Assembly (NCBI RefSeq): GCF_009792355.1
Contig: NZ_CP047045.1
Location: forward strand, 1,824,501-1,888,500
Length of the DNA stretch: 64,000 nucleotides
Direction of reading: 5' to 3'
DNA from: Terricaulis silvestris
GTDB taxonomy: Bacteria; Pseudomonadota; Alphaproteobacteria; Caulobacterales; Aquidulcibacteraceae
In this document: positions 24,209-31,472 of the stretch, in pieces
Layout: every line of letters begins with the position of its first letter
How positions within the stretch are numbered: the stretch's first letter is position 1
Notes under the pieces: model-generated
The model's database searches: none
What the model saw: only the letters and a program-made list of their open reading frames with translations
Told to the model about the DNA's origin: nothing
Translations under genes and position numbers: made by a program

Positions 24209-24706
24209 ATGAACGCCTTGGCCGACCGCCTGCGCCCGATCTGGCCGCTGCTTATGCTGCTCGCCTCCGGCGCAATGCTGGCCGCGGCGCACCTCTACTT
24301 TCAGTGCTATCTCGGTTTGACGCCATGCCCGCTGTGTCTCGACCAGCGCAACTGGCATTGGGGCGTTGTTGGCGTCTCGGCGCTGGCTCTGCTCGTCGTG
24401 CGTTGGAAGCCTGGGCTTTTGCGCTGGGCCGTGCTGATCATTGGTCTCGCGCTGCTCGGCAGCGCGGCACAGGGCGCCTATCACGTCGCTGTGGAGCAGC
24501 ATTGGGTGATTGCGCAGTGCGATGCGCGCGGCGCCGTCGGCCAAATTCGCCCGCTCGATTTCGAGGGCACGTTCGAAGTGCCGAAGTGCGATGAAATCGC
24601 CTGGTCGATGTGGGGCATATCGATGGCGGGCTGGAACGCGTCTATCTCCCTGCTGCTGGCGCTGGCGAGCTTCCTCGTCGCCGCGTTGCCGGAGCGAAAG
24701 GCATGA
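24209..24706 (+). CDS. dsbB: disulfide bond formation protein B (DsbB)
   Basis: Inner-membrane quinone reductase that reoxidises DsbA, passing electrons to ubiquinone. About 165 residues with four membrane helices. The first redox pair is CPLC (Cys40 and Cys43) at the end of helix 1. The second pair is formed by the cysteines in IAQCDARG and VPKCDE of the second periplasmic loop. A GTG nine bases upstream is an alternative start. Its stop overlaps the start of the ubiquinone gene coq7 (ATGA), a sensible pairing because DsbB needs quinone. Confidence 0.92.
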   Translation: MNALADRLRPIWPLLMLLASGAMLAAAHLYFQCYLGLTPCPLCLDQRNWHWGVVGVSALALLVVRWKPGLLRWAVLIIGLALLGSAAQGAYHVAVEQHWVIAQCDARGAVGQIRPLDFEGTFEVPKCDEIAWSMWGISMAGWNASISLLLALASFLVAALPERKA

Positions 24707-25260
24707 GACAGACACCGCCAATGCCTGGTGAAGATGCGCGCGAACGCCGTTTGGCCGAGATGATCCGTGTCGATCACGCCGGCGAATACGGCGCGGTGCA
24801 AATCTATCGCGGCCAGCGCGCGGTGTTCGACCGCATCGAAGGCAAGGCGCATGCAGCGCGTTTGATCGCGGAGATGGAAGAGGGCGAACAGGAGCATCTG
24901 AAGACGTTCGACCGGATGATCGCCGAGCGCGGCGTGCGGCCTACTCTAATGGCGCCGATCTGGCGCGTTGCTGGATTCGGCCTCGGCGCGGTGACGGCGC
25001 TGATGGGCGAGAAGGCCGCGCACGCTTGCACGGAAGCGGTCGAGGACGTGATCGAGGAGCATTACGGGCGCCAGAGCGAAGCGCTGCGTGGCGTGGATTC
25101 AGAGTTGAAGCATGTCGTCGACAAATTTCGCGAGGAAGAAATCGCGCACAAGGAAACCGCGATCGAACAGGGCGCACGGCACGCGCCGGGTTATTCGTTT
25201 CTTTCCGCGGTGATAAAATTTGGTTGCCGCGCGGCGATCCGTATCTCGGAAAAGGTATGA
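24703..25260 (+). CDS. coq7: demethoxyubiquinone hydroxylase (COQ7 family)
   Basis: Membrane-associated di-iron monooxygenase that hydroxylates the ubiquinone ring at C6, a late step of aerobic ubiquinone synthesis (COQ7 is the alternative to UbiF). The 185 residues carry the di-iron carboxylate motifs: the first glutamate in RVDHAGEYGA, ExxH in MEEGEQEH, and a second ExxH in REEEIAHKET. The start overlaps the dsbB stop, and its own stop overlaps the start of an acetyltransferase. UbiG, a methyltransferase of the same pathway, is encoded 4 kb downstream. Confidence 0.95.
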   Translation: MRQTPPMPGEDARERRLAEMIRVDHAGEYGAVQIYRGQRAVFDRIEGKAHAARLIAEMEEGEQEHLKTFDRMIAERGVRPTLMAPIWRVAGFGLGAVTALMGEKAAHACTEAVEDVIEEHYGRQSEALRGVDSELKHVVDKFREEEIAHKETAIEQGARHAPGYSFLSAVIKFGCRAAIRISEKV

Positions 25261-25877
25261 GCGCGCCGCCGGATGTTCGGCCTGCGTGCTCCGATGAGAC
25301 GCAAACCGTCGCTTCCGTTTTGACCGACGCTTTCGTCGATGAAGCCGGGCTAAACTATTGGCTGCGCCAAGGCGACGCCAAGACCGCCGTGCGTCGGCGT
25401 TTCTTCAATGCCGCCGTAGGCGACGTGATCCACAAGGAACGAGAATTGTGGCTAGCGCAAGCGGACGGCGCCCCCGCGGGCGCCGCTATCTGGCTGAAGC
25501 CGGGCGATCACGCCTTTGCTTTCACCCCGCTGCAGCAACTGCTGACAACGCCGCTCTTCATCTCGATCGCAGGCTTTGAGGGGATGAAGCGAGCGCAAGA
25601 GCTAGGAGCGGCGCTCAATTCGCATCATCCAAAGCAGAAACACGCGCATCTCGTGTTTCTGGGTGTCGCACCATCAGCGCAAGGCCGCGGCGTTGGCTCG
25701 GCCATCCTGAAGCAAACACTGGCGCCTTTGGACGCGCGTGGCGTCACCGCGTATCTTGAATGCACGGCCGAGCGGAACGCGGCGCTCTACAAACGCCATG
25801 GCTTCGAGGTTACCGGCGAGTTCGATTTTCCCGGGCTGCATTTCTGGACCATGACCCGCGCGCCGCGCCCGGTCTAA
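25257..25877 (+). CDS. GNAT-family N-acetyltransferase
   Basis: Acetyltransferase of 206 residues. The GNAT core is in the second half: HLVFLGVAPSAQGRGVGSAILKQ, with the acetyl-CoA pyrophosphate loop QGRGVG, and YLECTAERNAALYKRHGFEV. The N-terminal half (TVASVLTDAFVDEAGLNYWL) is typical of a poorly characterised subgroup. Start codon overlaps the coq7 stop. Its 3' end overlaps the convergent methyltransferase by four bases. Substrate unknown. Confidence 0.87.
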   Translation: MSAPPDVRPACSDETQTVASVLTDAFVDEAGLNYWLRQGDAKTAVRRRFFNAAVGDVIHKERELWLAQADGAPAGAAIWLKPGDHAFAFTPLQQLLTTPLFISIAGFEGMKRAQELGAALNSHHPKQKHAHLVFLGVAPSAQGRGVGSAILKQTLAPLDARGVTAYLECTAERNAALYKRHGFEVTGEFDFPGLHFWTMTRAPRPV

Positions 25878-26761
25878 TCGCCGGCCTTTTCGCCGGTGCT
25901 TTGTTCAGTTGTTTTCAGCACGTCGGCCAAACGCGCTTTTGCGCTGCCAGGCTTAAGCGGCTTTGGCTGGCTCTCGTGCGGCGCCCATCCTGTAGCGGTA
26001 AGAATCTCGAACGTAGCGCAAATGCGACCGTCAGCATCGCTGAAGCGTTCGCGGTAAACCTCGAACGCTCGCGCAAGCACACGTCGGCTCAGCGCGCGCG
26101 GATGACGTTCGGTGAGCGCCGCCGTTTCACCCATCGCGCGCAGATCGGCTAAGAGCCGCATTGGTTCAGCATAGCGCACCGTGACCTTGTCGCGATCGGC
26201 GGCGGGTAACGCAAAGCCTGCGCGTTGGAGCAGCGCCGCTAAATCTTGGAGATCGGCAAAGGGTGAGACACGCGCACCCGCACCGCCGGTAAGTTCAGCT
26301 TCGGCGGTGAGCAGAGAGGTGCGCAACTCCGTCAACGTGTCGCCGCCGAACAGTGAAGCGAGGAGTAACCCATCCGGCTTCAGCGCGCGCCGTAGCTGGA
26401 TCAGCGCGCCAGGGACGTCGTTCACAGTATGAAGCGCGAGAGGCGAGACGATCAGGTCGAACGCCGTCTCCGCGAACGGAAACGCTTCCGGATCGAGAAC
26501 CACGGCGCCGACCGCCACATCCGCTTCGATAATCTCGCCGATCCGCTCGGCGAGCGCGGGCCGCTGCCGCACCTCTTCACCGAACAGTCCGCTGCCGCCC
26601 AAGGCGAGCGCGCGCGAAAATGGGCGCGGGATCGCCTCGAGCCGGTCGGCCAAATCCGCGACCACCCGCTGGTGCAGAAAAGCGGCGTCGCGAAAGCCCG
26701 CCGCCGCGCGGCGCTTGCGCGCGCGCACCAGACGTGGCTCGAATGGGCGGGGGGCCGACAT
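25874..26761 (-). CDS. SAM-dependent methyltransferase, NDUFAF5/BioC-like
   Basis: Class I methyltransferase of 295 residues. Recognisable parts are the acidic loop with AVVLDPEAFPFAETAFDLIVS, HTVNDVPGALIQLRRALKPDGLL and the GETAALTERHPRALSRR region. This pattern matches alphaproteobacterial relatives of mitochondrial NDUFAF5, a complex I assembly factor, and more distantly BioC. The expected glycine-rich motif I is weak (ALALGGSGLFGEE), as in NDUFAF5. It diverges from comF; both ATGs interlock in CATG at 26759-26762, with GAGG upstream of this one. Confidence 0.83.
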   Translation of the reverse strand: MSAPRPFEPRLVRARKRRAAAGFRDAAFLHQRVVADLADRLEAIPRPFSRALALGGSGLFGEEVRQRPALAERIGEIIEADVAVGAVVLDPEAFPFAETAFDLIVSPLALHTVNDVPGALIQLRRALKPDGLLLASLFGGDTLTELRTSLLTAEAELTGGAGARVSPFADLQDLAALLQRAGFALPAADRDKVTVRYAEPMRLLADLRAMGETAALTERHPRALSRRVLARAFEVYRERFSDADGRICATFEILTATGWAPHESQPKPLKPGSAKARLADVLKTTEQSTGEKAGD

Positions 26762-27521
26762 GACCTCATCCTATCGCCCGACTGGCGCGTTCCGGAAACG
26801 CGGCGTGATCTCGCGGCTGTCAGACCTGATCTGGCCGCCACGCTCGCTGTTGTCCGACGCCATCGTCGACCGGCCCGGCGTGATCGAGGCGGAGCTGTGG
26901 GGCGAACTCAAGTTCTTGGCCGACCCTCTCTGCTTCCGCTGTGGCTTCCCGCTGCCGGACGAGGTGGGACCGGAGGCGATCTGTGGCGCGTGTTCTGGCC
27001 GAAAGCCAGCCTACGACACCGCCAGGGCGGCCTTGGTCTATGAAGATCATGCCCGGCGTTTGATCCTGGATCTGAAGCGCGGCGGCCGGCGCGATGGCTT
27101 GCCGGTGTTCGCGCGCTGGATGGGCGCGGCGACCGCTGAGGTGCTAGCGAAGGCCGATTACATCACGCCTGCGCCGATGCATTGGACCCGGCTTGCGGTG
27201 CGAAGCTTCAATCAAGCCGCTTGGCTGGCGCAGGCCTTATCCGCCGCCAGCGGCAAGCCGTGGAAACCGGGCGCCCTAAGGCGGGTTAAGAGACGCAAGA
27301 GCCAAGCTGGGCTTTCGGCGTCGGAACGGCGGCGGAACGTGGGTGGGGCGATCAAGGCGTCGGGGCGGTTCGAAGGCAAAATCATCCTTGTGGTTGACGA
27401 CGTTTTCACCACAGGGGCGACTTTGGAGGCATGCAGCCGTGCATTGCGTAAAGCTGGGGCTGCAGAAGTGCATGCAGTGACCCTGGCGCGTGTTGTTAGG
27501 CCAATGGATATTTCTATCTGA
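26760..27521 (+). CDS. comF: ComF-family phosphoribosyltransferase-like protein
   Basis: Protein of 253 residues. It combines an N-terminal zinc-binding segment (CFRCGFPLPDEVG and CGACSG; four cysteines) with a type I phosphoribosyltransferase domain whose PRPP loop is VVDDVFTTGATLEACSRAL. RSFNQAAWLAQAL and RRKSQAGLSASERRRNV are ComF hallmarks. ComF is needed for DNA uptake in naturally competent bacteria, where it interacts with the helicase PriA, but it is also conserved in many non-competent ones. A GGGCGGGGGG ribosome site supports the 26760 start. It precedes grxC. Confidence 0.9.
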   Translation: MTSSYRPTGAFRKRGVISRLSDLIWPPRSLLSDAIVDRPGVIEAELWGELKFLADPLCFRCGFPLPDEVGPEAICGACSGRKPAYDTARAALVYEDHARRLILDLKRGGRRDGLPVFARWMGAATAEVLAKADYITPAPMHWTRLAVRSFNQAAWLAQALSAASGKPWKPGALRRVKRRKSQAGLSASERRRNVGGAIKASGRFEGKIILVVDDVFTTGATLEACSRALRKAGAAEVHAVTLARVVRPMDISI

Positions 27522-27537
27522 CAGGATTGAGTCGGAT

Positions 27538-27792
27538 ATGCCGCCGGTAACCGTCTACACGCGTTCCTTCTGCCCCTATTGCACGCGGGCCATCGCGCTG
27601 CTGCAACGAAAAGGCGCGCCTGTGACTGAAATCGACGCTGGTTGTCCTGTGAAGCGCCAAGAAATGATCCAGCGCTCCGGCCGTTGGACGTTCCCGCAGA
27701 TCTTCATTGGTGAGACCCATGTCGGCGGCTGCGACGATCTCCATGCGTTGGAACAGCGCGGCGCGCTTGATCCGATGCTGGCAGGCGCCTGA
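27538..27792 (+). CDS. grxC: glutaredoxin 3
   Basis: Cytoplasmic dithiol glutaredoxin of 84 residues that uses glutathione to reduce disulfides and mixed disulfides. The active site is CPYC at residues 12-15, and the glutathione-binding TFPQIFIG (cis-proline) and GGCDDLHAL motifs are both present. Start at the ATG of 27538, after comF. Its stop codon overlaps the next ATG by one base (TGATG), so translation of the amidase is probably coupled. The order comF-grxC-amidase-DUF1178 is common in alphaproteobacteria. Confidence 0.95.
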   Translation: MPPVTVYTRSFCPYCTRAIALLQRKGAPVTEIDAGCPVKRQEMIQRSGRWTFPQIFIGETHVGGCDDLHALEQRGALDPMLAGA

Positions 27793-28619
27793 TGCGCAAG
27801 CTCCGCGCCGCCGCAATTCAGCTTCGCTCCGGCATTGAGCCGGCGGCCAATCGCGCCGCTGCGATGCCGTTGCTGCGCGAGGCTTCGGCGGCGGGCGCGC
27901 GGTTGGTGTGTACCCCGGAATGCACAATGGTGCTCGATCGCGACAAAGAGCGGATGCTAAAGACGATCAGCTCGGCGCAGATCGAAAGCGAAGTGAAGGC
28001 GTGGGGCGCGGCGGCGTCGGAGCTTGGTGTGTGGCTGCTGCTTGGTTCTGGCTCGGTGCCTGCCGCGAGTGGCAAGGTTTACAATCGCTCTTTCCTGTTT
28101 TCGCCAGACGGCAAGGTCGCGGCGCAATACGATAAGATCAATCTGTTCGACGTGACGCTGAGCGGCACTGAGCAGTATCGCGAGAGCGATACGTTCGAAG
28201 GCGGCAGCAAGGCTGTGTTGGTTGATGGCCCGATGGGCGCGAAGATCGGCATGACGATTTGCTACGACGTGCGCTTCGCGCCGCTCTACAGCACGCTGGC
28301 GCGCGGCGGCGCCGAGATCATCACGGTGCCGGCGGCGTTCACGGTGCCGACCGGGCAGGCGCATTGGGAGACGTTGCTGCGCGCGCGGGCGATCGAAACG
28401 CATTGCTTTGTCATCGCTCCGGCACAGGGTGGGCGGCATGAGGATGGCCGCGCGACCTGGGGCCATTCTGTGATCATCGATCCGTGGGGCAAGGTGCTGG
28501 CCAAGCTCGACCATGACGAACCGGGTTTCATCGTCGCCGATCTCGACCTAGATCAGGTGGCGGACGCGCGTGGGAAAATCCCCGCCTGGCAGGGTGGGCG
28601 TCCGTTCGAAGGCCCATGA
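27792..28619 (+). CDS. carbon-nitrogen hydrolase (Nit/omega-amidase type)
   Basis: Nitrilase-superfamily amidase of 275 residues with the Glu-Lys-Cys catalytic triad: Glu in CTPECTMVL, Lys in YDKINLFDV, and Cys in MTICYDVRFAPLYSTLA. Its closest functional relatives are Nit1/Nit2-type enzymes, which hydrolyse deaminated glutathione or alpha-ketoglutaramate, repairing glutathione-related by-products. Position directly behind glutaredoxin supports the deaminated-glutathione reading, but this is inference. Its stop overlaps the DUF1178 start (ATGA). Confidence 0.9.
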   Translation: MRKLRAAAIQLRSGIEPAANRAAAMPLLREASAAGARLVCTPECTMVLDRDKERMLKTISSAQIESEVKAWGAAASELGVWLLLGSGSVPAASGKVYNRSFLFSPDGKVAAQYDKINLFDVTLSGTEQYRESDTFEGGSKAVLVDGPMGAKIGMTICYDVRFAPLYSTLARGGAEIITVPAAFTVPTGQAHWETLLRARAIETHCFVIAPAQGGRHEDGRATWGHSVIIDPWGKVLAKLDHDEPGFIVADLDLDQVADARGKIPAWQGGRPFEGP

Positions 28620-29041
28620 TCAAGTACGACCTCAAGTGCGATAATGGCGACGAGTTCGAAGCGTGGTTCGGCTCGATCGCCGACTACGACAAGCAGGCCG
28701 ACGCCGGTTTGGTCGAATGCCCGCACTGCGGCTCCAAGCACGTGACCAAAGCGCCGATGGCGCCGGCGGTGCGGACATCACGAAAGCAGGAAGCGCGCAA
28801 GGACCGCGCCGTCGCCATGGCGATGGCCGCGAAAGTGCGCGAGCACATCAAGGACAATTTCGACTATGTCGGCGACAAATTCGCTGACGAAGCGCGCAAG
28901 ATGCACGAAGGCGAAAGCGAAGAGCGCGCGATCTGGGGTGAAGCGACGCCGGAAGAAGTGCGTGCGCTGGAGGAGGATGGCGTGCCGGCCTCACCACTGC
29001 CGCCAGAATTGGCGCCGGTGCAGCCGAAGAAGCTGAACTGA
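28616..29041 (+). CDS. DUF1178 family protein
   Basis: Uncharacterised 141-residue protein family common in Proteobacteria. The N-terminus MIKYDLKCDNGDEFEAWFGS and the zinc-ribbon-like cysteines (Cys8 and CPHCGS) are diagnostic. The middle has FDYVGDKFADEARKMHEGES, the end a low-complexity proline/glutamate tail. Probably cytoplasmic and zinc-binding. It overlaps both neighbours: ATGA with the amidase, and one base with the small lipoprotein gene. Function unknown. Confidence 0.9.
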   Translation: MIKYDLKCDNGDEFEAWFGSIADYDKQADAGLVECPHCGSKHVTKAPMAPAVRTSRKQEARKDRAVAMAMAAKVREHIKDNFDYVGDKFADEARKMHEGESEERAIWGEATPEEVRALEEDGVPASPLPPELAPVQPKKLN

Positions 29042-29370
29042 TGATGCGCGTCGCCTTGATTGCGTGTGCCGCGTCGCTCTCAGCGTGCACGACTGCGCCT
29101 ATGGAGGGCACATACGCGGGAATGTACTTCAGCAACTTTGAAACGAGTTCATTCACGCCAGATAATTCTCGCGTTTCATGGGTGGCTCATTTCGAGGACC
29201 AGTCCGACGTGAAGCGGATATCGACGCTCATGCGCGACGGCGCAGTTCGAGCGCGATCGGTTATGCGCGGCCGCGTCGAAAGATGCGGCGGGTGCGGCAA
29301 TCTCGGCGCATTCGATTACATTTTTCACGTGAGCGACGTGATCGAACTCACGCCGGTGGTCGCCGACTAG
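29041..29370 (+). CDS. small hypothetical lipoprotein
   Basis: Protein of 109 residues with a lipoprotein signal peptide (MMRVALIACAASLSACTT; lipobox LSAC). The mature part is about 92 residues and has no recognised motif; a CGGCG pair could bind metal or form a disulfide. The start is either the ATG at 29041 (overlapping the DUF1178 stop) or the ATG at 29044. The 3' end overlaps the convergent ubiG end by about 23 bases. Lower GC than the neighbours suggests it is a weakly conserved accessory gene. Confidence 0.6.
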   Translation: MMRVALIACAASLSACTTAPMEGTYAGMYFSNFETSSFTPDNSRVSWVAHFEDQSDVKRISTLMRDGAVRARSVMRGRVERCGGCGNLGAFDYIFHVSDVIELTPVVAD

Positions 29371-30079
29371 CAATCAAATAATTGACGGAGATGTCGCTGC
29401 TCAGCGCCCAGCCCTTGCCCAGCGGTTGGTAGCTGATCCCCACCGGCTCGTCCCATTGCAGGTCTGGCGCGCCGGCGCGGATTTCTTCGGGGGTGACGAG
29501 CTTCTCGAAATCGTGCGCGCCTTCGGGCGCCCATTTCAGGATGCGCTCGGCGCCGACGATGGCGAGGGCGCGGGCCTTCTGGGTGCGGTTGATGGTGGAG
29601 AGCACGAGGACGCCGTTGGGCGCGACCAACGCGGACGCGGCCGAGAGAAATGCGCCGACGTCGGAGACGTGCTCCACGATCTCCAGCGCGGTCACCAGTT
29701 CGAACGTCTCGCCGCGTTCGACGAGCGCTTCCGCCGTCGTCGCCTCGAACGCGATCTCCAGCCCAGCCTGATCGGCATAAGCCCGCGCCGCGCCGATCGC
29801 TTCCTCCGACGCATCGATCGCCGTCAGGTTCGCGCCCATGCGCGCCAGCGGCGCTGACACCAAACCGCCGCCGCAACCAAGGTCGAGCGTCTTCACGTGC
29901 TCCAACGGCTTGCGTGCCGACGTGTTGAAATGCCGAAGCGCCAGTTCGCGGATGTATTGGAGGCGCACCGGGTTCATGCGGTGCAGTGCGCCGAACGGCC
30001 CCTTCGGATTCCACCACTCAGCCGCGAGCGCGCTGAACTTGGCGATCTCGGCGGGATCGGTCGTGGTGGCCATACCCAT
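29348..30079 (-). CDS. ubiG: ubiquinone biosynthesis O-methyltransferase UbiG
   Basis: Methylates both phenolic oxygens during ubiquinone synthesis using S-adenosylmethionine. The 243 residues show the UbiG N-terminus FSALAAEWWNPKGPFGALHR and MNPVRLQYI, SAM motif LDLGCGGGLVSAPLARMGA, the TALEIVEHVSD block and STINRTQKARALAIVGAERI. The first ATG (30079) or the one two codons later (30073) may be used. It diverges from lysC across 98 bases. Together with coq7 in this window it points to aerobic ubiquinone synthesis. Confidence 0.95.
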   Translation of the reverse strand: MGMATTTDPAEIAKFSALAAEWWNPKGPFGALHRMNPVRLQYIRELALRHFNTSARKPLEHVKTLDLGCGGGLVSAPLARMGANLTAIDASEEAIGAARAYADQAGLEIAFEATTAEALVERGETFELVTALEIVEHVSDVGAFLSAASALVAPNGVLVLSTINRTQKARALAIVGAERILKWAPEGAHDFEKLVTPEEIRAGAPDLQWDEPVGISYQPLGKGWALSSDISVNYLIASRRPPA

Positions 30080-30177
30080 TCAGATCGGCGGGGAAACGAG
30101 GCCGGTCAAGCCGGTATCGCGCCGCAGCATGACATGCTATTCGCGGGACGAATTCGCTTCGAGTACGGCCAACTTCC

Positions 30178-31440
30178 ATGTCGCGTCTGGTGATGAAGTT
30201 CGGGGGCACGTCGGTGGGCGACGTGGACCGCATCGGCCGCGTCGCCCGCTTGGTCGCGTCTGAGCTGAAGCCGGGCCGCGGAGTTGCCGTGGTGGTCTCC
30301 GCCATGTCGGGCGAAACCGATCGTCTCGTCGGTTTGGCGCGCGGCGCCGCAGGTGAAGGCGGCAACACGCCGGTAATGGCCGCGAAGGACTTCAACGACG
30401 AATACGACGTGGTCGTCTCCGCCGGTGAACAGGTCACGACTGGCTTGCTGGCGCTCGCACTGCGCCGCCTGGGCGTGCCCGCGCGCTCGTGGCAAAACTG
30501 GCAGATACCGTTCCGCACCGACGCCGCGCACTCGAAGGCGCGCGTAGCGGATGTCGTTGAGCGCGAGATCGGCGCGTCGATGGATGAGGGCGTTGTCGCA
30601 GTGGTGCCGGGTTTTCAGGGCATCACCGAGGACAACCGCATCACCACGCTCGGCCGAGGCGGGTCGGACACGTCCGCTGTCGCGCTTGCGGCCGCTTTGA
30701 ACGCCGAGCGTTGCGACATCTACACGGACGTCGATGGCGTCTACACCACCGATCCGCGGATCGTCTCCAAAGCGCGGCGGCTCGAAAAAATCTCGTACGA
30801 AGAAATGCTCGAAATGGCCTCGCTCGGCGCCAAGGTGCTGCAGACGCGCTCCGTCGAGCTTGCCTTCGCCAAGCGCGTGCCGGTGCGCGTGCTCTCAAGT
30901 TTTGTTGAGCCGGGAGTTCCCAACCCTGGCACGCTGGTTTGTCCCGAGGATCAGATCGTGGAAAAGCAAGTCGTCTCCGGCGTCGCGTATTCGCGCGACG
31001 AAGCCAAGATCACGCTGCTCGGCGTCAACGATGACATCGGTAGCGCGGCTGAGATTTTTGGCCGTCTCGCCGACGCCAACGTCAACGTTGATATGATCGT
31101 GCAAACCGAAGCGCGCCAATCCGGCAAGCGCAACTTCGTGTTCACATGCCCGGATCGCGACGCACCGCGCGCGGTTGAGACAATCGAGGCGGCGCGCGAC
31201 AAGATTGGCGTGGAGGAAATCCATACCCGCCGCGATGTGGCCAAGGTTTCCGTTATTGGCATCGGTATGCGCAGCCAAGTCGGCGTGGCGCGCACGATGT
31301 TCAGCGCGCTTGCGCAAAAGGGCGTCAGCATCGAGGCGATTGCGACCTCGGAGATCAAAATCTCGGTTTTGATCGATGCGGCGTACACGGAGCTTGCGGT
31401 GCGCGCGCTGCACACGGCTTATGGGCTAGACGCCGTTTAA
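30178..31440 (+). CDS. lysC: aspartate kinase
   Basis: Phosphorylates aspartate, the first step toward lysine, threonine, methionine and diaminopimelate. The 420 residues comprise the amino-acid kinase domain (KFGGTSVGDVDR at the N-terminus; TLGRGGSDTSAVALAAALNA; CDIYTDVDGVYTTDPR) followed by two ACT domains from about residue 270, which normally bind lysine and/or threonine for feedback control. No lysine riboswitch is visible in the 98-bp gap upstream. The order ubiG-lysC-ptsP is a familiar alphaproteobacterial arrangement. Confidence 0.96.
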   Translation: MSRLVMKFGGTSVGDVDRIGRVARLVASELKPGRGVAVVVSAMSGETDRLVGLARGAAGEGGNTPVMAAKDFNDEYDVVVSAGEQVTTGLLALALRRLGVPARSWQNWQIPFRTDAAHSKARVADVVEREIGASMDEGVVAVVPGFQGITEDNRITTLGRGGSDTSAVALAAALNAERCDIYTDVDGVYTTDPRIVSKARRLEKISYEEMLEMASLGAKVLQTRSVELAFAKRVPVRVLSSFVEPGVPNPGTLVCPEDQIVEKQVVSGVAYSRDEAKITLLGVNDDIGSAAEIFGRLADANVNVDMIVQTEARQSGKRNFVFTCPDRDAPRAVETIEAARDKIGVEEIHTRRDVAKVSVIGIGMRSQVGVARTMFSALAQKGVSIEAIATSEIKISVLIDAAYTELAVRALHTAYGLDAV

Positions 31441-31472
31441 CGGCGCGAACACGGAGGATTGGCGCAAGCGCA